A stretch of DNA of 64,000 nt from Winogradskyella schleiferi (GCF_013394655.1 NZ_CP053351.1:3130501-3194500), one strand, 5' to 3'; shown: positions 18,177-26,231, counted from the first letter of the stretch. A program made the numbers and translations. The notes: generated by a model not told the origin, from the sequence alone.

Positions 18177-18509
18177 TTATCTACGTTCATTGCTTTTTTG
18201 CTTATTAAAAATTTGAATTTCTTCTTCTAACTGCTCGATATACTTTTCAAGATCAGTGATACGATCTCGTTGTTTAGTTATCGTTTTATTCATCAAGGTA
18301 TTCTTGCTCTCCAGTTGTTTTAAACGCTTTTCCATATTCTCAGACCATAGCTTATAGTTTTCCACTACAAGACTATTGGCCTGGACGTTTAGGTTACGTA
18401 TTTCCGCACTTTTAAGACGTCTTTGCGTCCCATATTGCAATAGCACTTCAATGAGTTTCCAAAACCCAGTAGCACCCAGTACAATTGCAAGTATTTTGAT
18501 TAAATCCAT
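18177..18509 (-). CDS. Membrane protein with coiled coil
   Basis: A 110-residue protein. Residues 4-26 are a membrane span (IKILAIVLGATGFWKLIEVLL) and residues 48-104 are a heptad-rich coiled coil ending in a charged tail (EQLEEEIQIF). The form is like phage i-spanins and virion membrane proteins. No family is recognised. A palindromic repeat lies just upstream at 18525-18538, the only perfect copy in this window outside a gene. Confidence 0.6.
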   Translation of the reverse strand: MDLIKILAIVLGATGFWKLIEVLLQYGTQRRLKSAEIRNLNVQANSLVVENYKLWSENMEKRLKQLESKNTLMNKTITKQRDRITDLEKYIEQLEEEIQIFNKQKSNERR

Positions 18510-18524
18510 TACTTTTTAGATTAC

Positions 18525-18538
18525 GCTTTCGCGAAAGC
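18525..18538. repeat. GCTTTCGCGAAAGC palindrome, copy 5
   Basis: The only perfect copy outside a gene, in the 42-bp gap between 18509 and 18552. Confidence 0.95.
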
Positions 18539-18551
18539 ATCATTATTTTTA

Positions 18552-19085
18552 TTACAGCGTTTTAGAAACTCGTGTTCTTCTTACAATTACTGGCTCAGAT
18601 TCTTCGATTTCATCTCTCTCGATGACATCTGGAGGCAATACAAATATTCCACCTGAGAACGGTCTGAATTTCAGTGGAAGCTCAGCCACATAAGGGTTAA
18701 CATTAAAGATGATTTCATCTTCTGGATCGTTAAAAATGCCACTTACAAATACACGACCGTCATCATCTATTGCATAGTAAAATGGTTTTCCTTGACGGCT
18801 CAAAAGTGTTCCTGTATGCTCGCCTTGTTGGTTTTTGTTGATTGGTGCTGGTAGACTCAACTGCCAGCCCGCAATTTCCTTTCTTCCAGATCTGGAGCGC
18901 AATCTAATGTCTTTGCCAATGACGATATTCTCGTTAATCACTGCATAAATATTACGTCCAGGTGAGTGCAACATATCTGCATTTAATTGATTAGATGGCA
19001 CACTCAGCTCACGCTGAGTGTTTGCTATTAATCCGCCACCTTGTGTTTTGATTATTACATTACTTTGATATCCTACTATACTCAT
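18552..19085 (-). CDS. Unknown beta-rich protein of the virus-like cluster
   Basis: A 177-residue protein with no membrane segment or signal peptide. Alternating hydrophobic strands and glycine turns (KEIAGWQLSLPAP, KPFYYAIDDDGRVFVSGIF) suggest an all-beta fold, and the end is basic. Its ATG at 19085 shares one base with the end of the upstream gene. It may be a minor capsid or vertex protein; this rests on neighbourhood and predicted fold only. Confidence 0.6.
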   Translation of the reverse strand: MSIVGYQSNVIIKTQGGGLIANTQRELSVPSNQLNADMLHSPGRNIYAVINENIVIGKDIRLRSRSGRKEIAGWQLSLPAPINKNQQGEHTGTLLSRQGKPFYYAIDDDGRVFVSGIFNDPEDEIIFNVNPYVAELPLKFRPFSGGIFVLPPDVIERDEIEESEPVIVRRTRVSKTL

Positions 19086-19513
19086 TATTGTGCTATTATT
19101 ATTCCGGTTAGTATGAGTAAGCCTCCGCCAAAAAACCAGCGCTCCAGCTTACCTCTTTTTATTTGTTTGTGCTGTCTTTTAATGGTCAAGTTCAGCTCTT
19201 GAATATGTGACTCATCATTATCTTGAATGATAACAAGGTTTTCAACTTTACGCTCCAACTTAACTATGATCGTATCCTTTTTTTGAGTGAGATACTGCCA
19301 TCTATAGTTCCGTAATTGCAGCGTGTCTATAATACTATCTTGGTAAACACTGAACTCTAATCGCTTTGCCAGATACTTGGATTGTGACAAATCAAAACAG
19401 AAGTATTTTTTACTCTTTATATCTTGTACTATCGGCTGTAAATCCTGAGAAATACTCATACAAGTCCAGAGCAGACATCCTATCAATAGTATTAATTTTT
19501 TCATCCAGTGCAT
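19085..19513 (-). CDS. Secreted/membrane protein overlapping the upstream coiled-coil gene
   Basis: A 142-residue protein with a signal-like N-terminus (MKKLILLIGCLLWTCMSIS, with Cys at residues 13 and 18), a coiled-coil middle and a C-terminal membrane segment (GGGLLILTGIIIA). Its first 104 bp are read from the end of the previous gene in another frame. A membrane-anchored coiled-coil protein with a second exported protein nested in its end is like the Rz/Rz1 spanin pair, though the lipobox here is poor and there is an extra C-terminal span. The start could be at 19513 or at the second Met (19504). Confidence 0.6.
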   Translation of the reverse strand: MHWMKKLILLIGCLLWTCMSISQDLQPIVQDIKSKKYFCFDLSQSKYLAKRLEFSVYQDSIIDTLQLRNYRWQYLTQKKDTIIVKLERKVENLVIIQDNDESHIQELNLTIKRQHKQIKRGKLERWFFGGGLLILTGIIIAQ

Positions 19514-19760
19514 TTTGTAAATTTTCTATCGTTTTATGGCTTGAGACTATTTTACCAGTTAAGCTATCCGTTTGCTTTTTTAGCCTTTTTATTTCTTCAT
19601 CAAGGGTTACATTCTCAATTGAGAGTAGTTCGTTTTCCTCTTCTAATTTCTGAATAGTGTCATTGTTCAAAGCTTCTTCGTGCGGAATGATGTAAAAGAT
19701 GAGCAAGACAATAATCCCTGCAATCCAAAGCACTAATAAAAAAGGTTTCCAAAACTTCAT
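19410..19760 (-). CDS. Single-span membrane protein with coiled coil, i-spanin-like
   Basis: A 116-residue protein with an N-terminal membrane span at 5-26 (PFLLVLWIAGIIVLLIFYII) and a continuous coiled coil at about 36-95 (KLEEENELLSIENV and onward). The layout is that of i-spanins, which sit in the inner membrane and reach across the periplasm to disrupt the outer membrane. Its end overlaps the next gene by 104 bp in a different frame. The ATG shares one base with the upstream stop. Confidence 0.6.
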   Translation of the reverse strand: MKFWKPFLLVLWIAGIIVLLIFYIIPHEEALNNDTIQKLEEENELLSIENVTLDEEIKRLKKQTDSLTGKIVSSHKTIENLQNALDEKINTIDRMSALDLYEYFSGFTADSTRYKE

Positions 19761-20083
19761 TACTCTTTGGGTTTCGTTTGAAATAGCTTGTTCAAAAACT
19801 TCTCTAATAAGAGTTTATGAAAGACCAATGCAAAAGCAAAAGACTGTAATAAACACTCAATCATTTTTATTTGATAACCTCTCAAGAAAAACAGCGCAAC
19901 GCCGTAAATAATGCCAATTATGAGCACACGATAACGAGTCGCAATTTTGAGCTTAAAGACTTCATAGAAAAAGTTGGTTGAGCGGTAATGATTAAGACCA
20001 TAAGCAATCACTATAAAGGTGAGTATATAAGCCCAGTCCAGACTGTTTAAATAATTGGATATGTGTGCTAAAATTTCTATCAT
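19760..20083 (-). CDS. Multi-span membrane protein, possible holin
   Basis: A 107-residue protein with two or three membrane spans (about 18-33, WAYILTFIVIAYGL; 50-67, LIIGIIYGVALFFL; 76-92) and a basic C-terminus. Its size and place directly before the spanin-like pair fit a holin that would release the lytic enzymes, but holins share no sequence motif, so this is inference. It overlaps the upstream gene by 4 bp. Confidence 0.55.
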   Translation of the reverse strand: MIEILAHISNYLNSLDWAYILTFIVIAYGLNHYRSTNFFYEVFKLKIATRYRVLIIGIIYGVALFFLRGYQIKMIECLLQSFAFALVFHKLLLEKFLNKLFQTKPKE

Positions 20084-20328
20084 TTTAATTGTGTTTTAAG
20101 GGTTGATTTTATGCTTTTAATATCTGCTTGTAACGCTACTATTTGATGATTAGGAAATAGATTCTTAGTCAAATGTGCTACTAAAACTATGGTTGCTCCA
20201 GAAGCTAATAGCGCAAGAATTATCTTGGTTAATGTTTGATTGGTAAGTGTGACTGTAACTTCTGTTTTGATACCATCTTTATCTACCAGACCGTCTATTA
20301 AATCTTTAATGCTTCTCTTTTCTGCCAT
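20080..20328 (-). CDS. Small single-span membrane protein
   Basis: An 82-residue protein with one membrane segment at about 32-50 (IILALLASGATIVLVAHL), a polar N-terminus and a short amphipathic C-terminus. It overlaps its upstream neighbour by 23 bp and its downstream neighbour by 4 bp. No family is recognised; it is one of the single-span proteins typical of this cluster. Confidence 0.6.
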   Translation of the reverse strand: MAEKRSIKDLIDGLVDKDGIKTEVTVTLTNQTLTKIILALLASGATIVLVAHLTKNLFPNHQIVALQADIKSIKSTLKTQLK

Positions 20329-20809
20329 CTTTTTGTTGCTTTTTTATCTTACCCATTTTTCGTTCGTTAAATAGCTGTTCTGACACTTCTTTTACTTTGT
20401 AAAGTCTTAAAACACGTTCTTCAGTAATGGCATCAAACTCATCAGTAATTATGCCTTTTGCTGCTCCGTGATTTTTCAAGAGATACACACGTAGTTGATA
20501 GACGCGTTCTCCTTTGCTTCCTAATTTTAAAGGGAAATCATCATTGGGTTCTGGCAGTACTTCGGGCTTATTGACAATTGCTTTCTTTTCTTTTTCTAAG
20601 GAAACAATAGGCTTTATTTCTACAACAGGAATCACTTTTTTAACAGGTATTGGTTTATCTTCTTTTTCAGATTTTGATTCCTCAACAATGGTAAATTCAG
20701 CATCCTCAACAGTTTGTTCTTTATCTCTAAAGAGGACGTAACCCAATAATCCTAATCCCAAAAGCCCACCAGCGATAAGTAATCCTTTTTGCATCGTTTG
20801 TTCGCTCAT
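20306..20809 (-). CDS. Single-span membrane protein with peptidoglycan-binding-like domain
   Basis: A 167-residue protein: membrane span at 8-26 (GLLIAGGLLGLGLLGYVLF), an acidic and proline-rich linker (30-90), then FPLKLGSKGERVYQLRVYLL at 93-112 and ITDEFDAITEERVLRLY, the pattern of a PG_binding_1 domain. It is similar in layout to the next gene upstream (20809-21312), so the two may come from a duplication. It probably tethers the membrane or virion to peptidoglycan (inference). Confidence 0.65.
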   Translation of the reverse strand: MSEQTMQKGLLIAGGLLGLGLLGYVLFRDKEQTVEDAEFTIVEESKSEKEDKPIPVKKVIPVVEIKPIVSLEKEKKAIVNKPEVLPEPNDDFPLKLGSKGERVYQLRVYLLKNHGAAKGIITDEFDAITEERVLRLYKVKEVSEQLFNERKMGKIKKQQKDGRKEKH

Positions 20810-21312
20810 TATTTCCCAAGACTTGACAGCGCTTTTCGCATTCCAGCGATATCGGCTTGTGTGAATACTGTTTTCTTTAATCGCTTTTGCGCAGCTCGTG
20901 AAGTTTTAGGTCCAAATTGTCCATCCACACCATCTCGTTTTGGTCCCGTTTTACCTAAATCTTCTTTGTAGATTTTCAGGTAACGCTGTAATATTTTCAC
21001 ATCAGGATGACGGCTTCCATATTTGATAGGATAGCCTGTTTTAGTAATAACTGGTTTCGTACTTGAACTTGATGATGTTGAAGAACTCGGAATAAAAGGT
21101 GGCGTTTGATAGCTGGATGAACTACTTGGTACTGTTGTAATTCCTGACGAAGAAGCGCTCGCTAATGCAGCTTCTTTTTTCTCCTTTTTTTTGGTCATAA
21201 AATAATACGCGGTGGCTGCTCCTGCGAGTACCACGATAACACCACCTACCACTAAAAGGTCTTTGTTCTTAGCCATAAATGATGGATTTGTTGCTGTTGA
21301 TTTCTGTTTCAT
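20809..21312 (-). CDS. Single-span membrane protein with peptidoglycan-binding-like domain
   Basis: A 167-residue protein: membrane span at about 18-37 (LLVVGGVIVVLAGAATAYYF), a Ser/Thr-rich flexible linker with a serine run (about 50-85), then GYPIKYGSRHPDVKILQRYL at 92-111 and DGQFGPKTSRAAQKRL, which is the PG_binding_1 pattern. The similar order and length compared with 20306-20809 suggest a tandem duplication. It is probably surface-exposed on a membrane. Confidence 0.7.
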   Translation of the reverse strand: MKQKSTATNPSFMAKNKDLLVVGGVIVVLAGAATAYYFMTKKKEKKEAALASASSSGITTVPSSSSSYQTPPFIPSSSTSSSSSTKPVITKTGYPIKYGSRHPDVKILQRYLKIYKEDLGKTGPKRDGVDGQFGPKTSRAAQKRLKKTVFTQADIAGMRKALSSLGK

Positions 21313-21321
21313 TGGTTCGAT

Positions 21322-21843
21322 TTACGATTGATAATTAGGAAGGCGTTGCACATAATTTGAGACGTATTCCTTCATTTCACTTTGGCTTAAAAAGCTATTC
21401 AAGTGTTGCCACATATCTTTTTTGTAGAGTTGATAATATGCTTTAGAAAGACTGGCGATTTGCGTTTTATCACGCAACTTTTTACCAAAAACATCTTTGA
21501 TGGCCTCTTCATCATCATTAAAAGTGCCTTTCGCATCCTTAATGATTTTAGCCAGTTTCTTAGCCGAGGCATCGTCCAGTACTTGAATGCTTTTGGGCGC
21601 TACCCATTTCTGAACGTCAGTTAGGTAGTTCATATCAAATGGACTGTTCCAGTTCGGCTCTTGTTTGGTCGTTCCTACGTTTCCAGTAGTGACTTGCACG
21701 CCAGTTCCAACAGATGCGGTTGTTGTGGATTTAAGTGCTTGTTGCTTTGTACGCTTTCGCGAAAGCGTAACAAAAACACCTATCCCGATAACGCCAAGTC
21801 CCGCGCCACCTATCATCCACCATCCTGTTTTTGAGATTTCCAT
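21322..21843 (-). CDS. Membrane-anchored annexin-repeat-like protein
   Basis: A 173-residue protein. Residues 7-25 are a membrane span (WWMIGGAGLGVIGIGVFVTL), followed by a Thr/Gly linker. Residues 88-165 read like one annexin repeat: KKLAKIIKDAKGTFNDDEEA, then IKDVFGKKLRDKTQIASLSK and AYYQLYKKDMWQHLNSFLS. Annexin repeats use the same pattern (A..G..DEEAI, then Q...I...Y...Y..DL...L). The next gene upstream has the same C-terminal pattern, so the two are paralogues. A palindromic repeat at 21754-21767 encodes TLSRKR right after the span. Annexin relation is by eye only. Confidence 0.6.
   Translation of the reverse strand: MEISKTGWWMIGGAGLGVIGIGVFVTLSRKRTKQQALKSTTTASVGTGVQVTTGNVGTTKQEPNWNSPFDMNYLTDVQKWVAPKSIQVLDDASAKKLAKIIKDAKGTFNDDEEAIKDVFGKKLRDKTQIASLSKAYYQLYKKDMWQHLNSFLSQSEMKEYVSNYVQRLPNYQS
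21754..21767. repeat. GCTTTCGCGAAAGC palindrome, copy 6
   Basis: Perfect copy in an annexin-like gene; symmetry extends to 20 bp (21751-21770), coding TLSRKR. Confidence 0.95.
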
Positions 21844-21844
21844 A

Positions 21845-22333
21845 TTAAGCTGTTCTGTAATTAGGTAGCGCCTTCACGATGTTGAGCACTATGGTTATTT
21901 CTTCCTTGTCAAAGCGGTCTTTGAGCGTGTCAATTAGGTTTTTTGAATAGGTTTCTTGGTAGGCTTTTGCTACTTGTGACACCTGAACTTTATCTTTCAT
22001 CTTGCGGAAGACTCCGTAGACTTGTTCTTCATCATCGCCACCTTGATACCAGCTTCCCCAAGCTTTGTGAATCTGGTCTGCATAGCGAGAAGCCGTACTT
22101 GTTTTTACTACCAATACTTCGCGATTTACGGTCTGTAACACCTTATTCAAAAAATGAATATCAAAAGCATTTTGCGAGGTCAGTCCACTTGAAATTGGTT
22201 GAATTTGTGCTTGAATAGCAGTCAGTAATTTGCTGGTGCGTAAGTCACGACTACGCTTTCTCATTGAGAAAAACGTGGTTCCTATAAAGAGTGTTCCCAC
22301 ACTGGCGCCTATAATTTTATACGTCATACTCAT
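21845..22333 (-). CDS. Membrane-anchored annexin-repeat-like protein, paralogue of the next gene
   Basis: A 162-residue protein with an N-terminal membrane span (MTYKIIGASVGTLFIGTTFF, starting at residue 3). Its C-terminal half has SRYADQIHKAWGSWYQGGDD, EEQVYGVFRKMKDKVQVSQV and AKAYQETYSKNLIDTLKDRF, aligning by eye with the annexin-like part of 21322-21843; both proteins end in a short LPNY motif plus three residues. The pair is a tandem duplication with one repeat each. It overlaps the upstream gene by 4 bp. Function unknown; membrane binding is a guess from the annexin pattern. Confidence 0.6.
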   Translation of the reverse strand: MSMTYKIIGASVGTLFIGTTFFSMRKRSRDLRTSKLLTAIQAQIQPISSGLTSQNAFDIHFLNKVLQTVNREVLVVKTSTASRYADQIHKAWGSWYQGGDDEEQVYGVFRKMKDKVQVSQVAKAYQETYSKNLIDTLKDRFDKEEITIVLNIVKALPNYRTA

Positions 22334-22776
22334 TTGCCCAACAATTTTAAGCCACGACCTGCAGGTGTGAGCATTGCTAAATCTGATACATCCGCATTTT
22401 TTGCTGAATTTTTAAGAAGTACGATAACTCCAACCAACACAACTGCAAGTATCACAGGCACTCCAATCGATAATACTTTCGTCAAACTTTTTCCCAAGCC
22501 AAAAATATTTCCACGTATCTCAGATAAATCGGCAATTGTTCTGGTTGCCATATTGGAAACATCAAGGTTGTTTTGATGGAGCCATTTGTTAAAGTTGGGA
22601 CTCGTCGTACAAGTTGCTGAACCATTAGATTTCCAAGTAATGAGCCATATCATTTTTGCATTCTCTTGACCTAATTCGCTTTTCAATTTGGCGAAATAGC
22701 TTGTCCAGAAATCACACGGATCGTCTGCTTCTGGAACTAAAAAAATGCGGTTATCTATGTTTACTTGTATAGCCAT
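22330..22776 (-). CDS. Unknown protein with C-terminal membrane span
   Basis: A 148-residue protein. Residues 1-85 are soluble with VPEADDPCDFWTSYFAKLK and a Trp-containing segment (MIWLITWKSNG); residues 105-126 are a membrane span (IGVPVILAVVLVGVIVLL). The C-terminus is short and basic. No family is recognised. It shares one base with the upstream gene and overlaps the next by 4 bp. Confidence 0.6.
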   Translation of the reverse strand: MAIQVNIDNRIFLVPEADDPCDFWTSYFAKLKSELGQENAKMIWLITWKSNGSATCTTSPNFNKWLHQNNLDVSNMATRTIADLSEIRGNIFGLGKSLTKVLSIGVPVILAVVLVGVIVLLKNSAKNADVSDLAMLTPAGRGLKLLGK

Positions 22777-22964
22777 TAATTACTTCTGAAAATGGTATTA
22801 CTGTGTTTTTTGCTATCGGTTTTACTGAAATCGTTCTTTTCTAAAAATTGCTGAAGGCGAGCTTTGAGTTGCGCTTCTTTTTTTAAAGCGGTGCGCTTAT
22901 CGTAATTGATATATAGCTGCCTGCCCAACCAAAAACCAACACCTAATGTCAAAATCGTTTTCAT
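22776..22964 (-). CDS. Very small membrane protein, 62 residues
   Basis: A 62-residue protein with a short N-terminal hydrophobic segment (TILTLGVGFWLG) followed by a strongly basic tail. It directly abuts the amidase gene on its upstream side, with no gap. No family is recognised; the packed position supports it being real. Confidence 0.5.
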   Translation of the reverse strand: MKTILTLGVGFWLGRQLYINYDKRTALKKEAQLKARLQQFLEKNDFSKTDSKKHSNTIFRSN

Positions 22965-23459
22965 CTACTTTCTCTTATAAATATTATGCTCGGGAATGTC
23001 TAATTCTCTGAGCCATTCTGCTACTTCAAATCCTGGACTATCTTCATCTGCTTTGGTAGGGATTTCATTAAAACCTGCAATAATGATGTCTGGAAAGCGC
23101 AGTATATAGAACTTTACAATCGCTTCAAGTGCCGCTTTTTGTTCATCGGTACGCGTGTCTTTGTCCCAAGCTTCCTTGAGTGTTCTGCCACCTACATAAG
23201 CAATGTGTTTGGCAATTCCCGTGATACCGTTTTGACCGTGAGAGATTCCCCATAAATCTGTAGTTGTTGGGCTTTCTTCACTTATGATGGTTTGTAAAAC
23301 ACCATCTTGAAGTACGAGGTAATCAATGCCTGGACGATTCCAACCAAAGCCGCCTTTATCTTTAGGAAGCGTATGTTGATTGATAATAATTTCCTTACCG
23401 AAGTCTTTCGCTTCGCTGGTGTCGGTACTTTGTATAATGAGATAATCTACTTTTTGCAT
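22965..23459 (-). CDS. N-acetylmuramoyl-L-alanine amidase-like protein
   Basis: A 164-residue protein with the layout of phage T7-lysozyme-type amidase_2 domains: VDYLIIQSTDTSEAKDFGKE, then GGFGWNRPGIDYLVLQDGVL, then SHGQNGITGIAKHIAYVGG and a final PTKADEDSPGFEV. The His at the usual first zinc position appears replaced (IIQSTDT in place of IHHS), so catalytic zinc binding may be weaker or lost. It would cleave the amide bond between muramic acid and peptide. It is next to two other wall-cutting genes. Confidence 0.7.
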   Translation of the reverse strand: MQKVDYLIIQSTDTSEAKDFGKEIIINQHTLPKDKGGFGWNRPGIDYLVLQDGVLQTIISEESPTTTDLWGISHGQNGITGIAKHIAYVGGRTLKEAWDKDTRTDEQKAALEAIVKFYILRFPDIIIAGFNEIPTKADEDSPGFEVAEWLRELDIPEHNIYKRK

Positions 23460-23469
23460 CTTCTGTGAT

Positions 23470-23907
23470 TTAAGAGTTTATAGCTGATAAGCGTCTAAAG
23501 CCTAATAAGCGATAGACAGGATATATTTTGATGTTGACTTGATTTTTCTGATTACCACCCAAGACATAGATGTATTTTTTGTCTTCTGAATAGCTAATGA
23601 ATAGACCTACGTGACCTTTCCAACTGGCTTTTTTACTACGCCATAAGACGACCACATCGTTGAGTTTGGGTTCTTTGATTTCGGTACCAACTTGCAGCCA
23701 AGAACGAGCAGTGAGTTTGTTAGTTCGTTCTACTTTCGCCTTGAGTGCTACCCAATTGATAAACGCAGAACACCACGCAGTTTCATCGGTTGTGACCCAA
23801 GTGTGTCCTATTTCTTTGAAGTAATTTAGAACAATGGGATTGTGCTCTTTGCCTACAATTTCGGTTACACCGTATTGGCTTAAGGCTATATTAATAAGTT
23901 GACTCAT
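23470..23907 (-). CDS. TIGR02594-family peptidoglycan hydrolase (NlpC/P60-CHAP type)
   Basis: A 145-residue protein matching the TIGR02594 pattern: the start IALSQYGVTEIVGKEHNP, the catalytic Cys in TAWCSAFINW (Cys 46 by count), ARSWLQVG, and the catalytic His in WKGHVGLFIS. These cysteine peptidases occur in Bacteroidetes phages and cut peptide cross-links. Its start overlaps the end of the beta-propeller gene by 17 bp. It is one of three wall-degrading enzymes of this cluster. Confidence 0.8.
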   Translation of the reverse strand: MSQLINIALSQYGVTEIVGKEHNPIVLNYFKEIGHTWVTTDETAWCSAFINWVALKAKVERTNKLTARSWLQVGTEIKEPKLNDVVVLWRSKKASWKGHVGLFISYSEDKKYIYVLGGNQKNQVNIKIYPVYRLLGFRRLSAINS

Positions 23908-25480
23908 TAGGTGGCTCGTCTTTAGGGTTATCGAGCCACGATACTGGAATGCCCTTACTCATTTGGACACCAGTAGATATTCTTGATTTTTCGGGAAGCA
24001 TATTATACATCTCGATTTGATTGTAATAAATTAGAAAAGTCACTTGCTGGAACGGATTAATTTTAAAACACCACGTCACGTGTCCATCTATTAAGTTTCC
24101 ATCAAAGTCAAATACTTCTGACACGTTAGCAAAGTTTTGAGGACTCTGACTATTACTCAACGAGATGGTTTTACAGATTTCGGTACCAGTGACGGACTTT
24201 TCTGTAATCTGTAGTGCATTGATGCGGTCTTCTCCAGAAGCAACCAGCTTGACGTGACCAACCATTGCAGGATTATGCTGGAAGTCTTCACGATCTTCAT
24301 AATATTCTTCGTTTACTGTTACGGTAGGACCTGATTGTAATCCCGAAATGCCAACTGTATCATCTGCAGAGTTGCTCACGCCTATAATATCTTCCTTAGA
24401 ACTAATTGCTAACCCAAGTCCAAAACTTTCAGTTTTAATAGTATCTATTACTTGATGCTTTGGGCTAATTCTACTAAACGTTTGATCGCCTCGATTCCCT
24501 ACGTACATCAATCCATTATGCGGATTATAAGCAATAGCCACAGGATCTTTTCCAACACTTAATTTAGTGATGGCTCCAAATCTTACGGTGTCTAAAACCG
24601 AAACAGAATTTGAATTATTCAGTACCATATACATATTCTTGGTCACTGGATGGAATTGAAACGAAACAATATCTGCCACCACAGAACCTACGCTTCCTTT
24701 TTGATTGCCTTGAAGATCATATACATTGATGGCACCATCCACTATATTATGAATGTATAAATCGCCTGAGTCGGTATCAACCCCAAGTGTTCTTGCTCCA
24801 GGTACTAAAGGCAGGTTATTTACTCTACGATTGATGCAAATTTTAGAGATTGTCCCTGAAACTAAATTTGCTGTATAGTAACATTGATCCACAGGATTGT
24901 AAACGATATCTACTGGGCGATTACCAACAGCTTCTCTTCTTAAAATTGAAAAATCTCTATTGATAAAAACGACTTCGTTTGAAACTGAACAAGCTACCGC
25001 AACTACTCCGTATTCAACACTATTAGCAGATGTATTTACCGCTAAAGCAACTGGACTGATACTACCTGGAACGCTTAAAATTGTCGGATTGACAGCTCTT
25101 CTTTCGCCAATTCCAGATCCACTATCAGTCTGAGAATTACCTTGCAACAAGTCAATTGTAGTGACAAGTTCTCCTGAAGGATTAACCACCGAGACAGAAT
25201 CGCCTAATTGATTCACTACATAAAATAAGTCTGTAACAACATTATAGACCAGCTCTTGTGGTTGCTTATCTACGATTACACTTTTTATTCCTTCTTCATT
25301 TATAAACATTGGGTCAGTAAGAGGTGTGCAAGCAATCGCACCCCAAAGACATACTTTTCTAATATCCTTCGTATGGTTTGTAACCGTTACTTGTACAACA
25401 TCATTCTCTTTTTGAAGTTGTGCGTAGAAACGTTTTAAACTTGCCTGCTTGTCTAACCAAGTATATATTGCTCTACTCAT
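23891..25480 (-). CDS. YVTN-type beta-propeller protein
   Basis: A 529-residue protein with repeats of the YVTN/SMP-30 propeller type: PQELVYNVVTDLFYVVNQLG, RPVDIVYNPVDQCYYTANLV, FHPVTKNMYMVLNNSNSVSV and DPVAIAYNPHNGLMYVGNRG. Each repeat is about 40-45 residues, giving a likely six- or seven-blade propeller over residues 80-380. The C-terminal 150 residues are a separate beta-rich part. No signal peptide is visible. In a virus-like cluster it could be the receptor-binding or spike protein; that is inference. It overlaps the HExxH gene by 8 bp. Confidence 0.7.
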   Translation of the reverse strand: MSRAIYTWLDKQASLKRFYAQLQKENDVVQVTVTNHTKDIRKVCLWGAIACTPLTDPMFINEEGIKSVIVDKQPQELVYNVVTDLFYVVNQLGDSVSVVNPSGELVTTIDLLQGNSQTDSGSGIGERRAVNPTILSVPGSISPVALAVNTSANSVEYGVVAVACSVSNEVVFINRDFSILRREAVGNRPVDIVYNPVDQCYYTANLVSGTISKICINRRVNNLPLVPGARTLGVDTDSGDLYIHNIVDGAINVYDLQGNQKGSVGSVVADIVSFQFHPVTKNMYMVLNNSNSVSVLDTVRFGAITKLSVGKDPVAIAYNPHNGLMYVGNRGDQTFSRISPKHQVIDTIKTESFGLGLAISSKEDIIGVSNSADDTVGISGLQSGPTVTVNEEYYEDREDFQHNPAMVGHVKLVASGEDRINALQITEKSVTGTEICKTISLSNSQSPQNFANVSEVFDFDGNLIDGHVTWCFKINPFQQVTFLIYYNQIEMYNMLPEKSRISTGVQMSKGIPVSWLDNPKDEPPNESTY

Positions 25481-26231
25481 TGGCTCTATAATTTTCTATA
25501 AAATTGATAATATCTTTGGTACGCTCAATTTGTGAAGCACCGACTATTTCTGGATTTTTACCAAACACTTTTGTTACTGCATACACGGCTTCAATGGTGG
25601 GAAAACCATAATCGAGGTATTGTTTCATACCGCATAAATCTGCGGTAGTTTGACTGCGTGTATTTAAGAACCAATGACAGCCTTCGTGTGCCAAAATCGC
25701 CACACGAATAGGAATCGTATAAGACTTAAACAAACGTTGAGAAATCTGTACTCTCGGCATTTTTCGATGCGTTCTCGCAGGTGTGATAAGCTCTGCGCCA
25801 AAAGGATCTGTAATCTTATCTAAATATTGAAACAGAAATTCGTTGTCGGTGCTTTCATAAAAACCAGGAGGTACATATCCTGCTTTTTGCGCAAACTGAA
25901 TTGCAAATTCTAAGAAACGATGTTGGTCGTCAGTCGCCCAAACCGCAAGTGCTGGCATTTTTTCAATTTTCACATTGACGATTTCAAAAGCATCGTCATC
26001 TGAGTGGTTTTTATCAAAGACTTCCATTTCCAGTACTTCTGGAGAGACTGGCAATGCGATCACAAATTCTCGTTTTGAGTTCGCTTTCGCGAAAGCGGCT
26101 TTTCTCCTAAAATAATAGCTGTTAGGATGCTCAGGATCATACACACGAATTCCCAACTCAAAAGGCATCAAAGCCATAATGGTCAGTTTTATCTGAAAGC
26201 GTTCTCTATTTGATGGTATGGTTGTTATCAC
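25473..26231 (-). CDS. HExxH metalloprotease-like protein
   Basis: A 252-residue protein with the zinc-binding motif HEGCH in ILAHEGCHWFLNTRSQTTAD (about residues 178-197) and a conserved Asp shortly after, a gluzincin-like arrangement. The first 110 residues are beta-rich with a palindromic repeat (26083-26096) coding for AAFAKA. The ATG at 26231 overlaps the upstream gene by 4 bp (ATGA). It may process a structural protein or act at cell entry; substrate unknown. Confidence 0.65.
   Translation of the reverse strand: MITTIPSNRERFQIKLTIMALMPFELGIRVYDPEHPNSYYFRRKAAFAKANSKREFVIALPVSPEVLEMEVFDKNHSDDDAFEIVNVKIEKMPALAVWATDDQHRFLEFAIQFAQKAGYVPPGFYESTDNEFLFQYLDKITDPFGAELITPARTHRKMPRVQISQRLFKSYTIPIRVAILAHEGCHWFLNTRSQTTADLCGMKQYLDYGFPTIEAVYAVTKVFGKNPEIVGASQIERTKDIINFIENYRANE
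26083..26096. repeat. GCTTTCGCGAAAGC palindrome, copy 7
   Basis: Perfect copy in the HExxH gene, coding AAFAKA. Confidence 0.95.
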
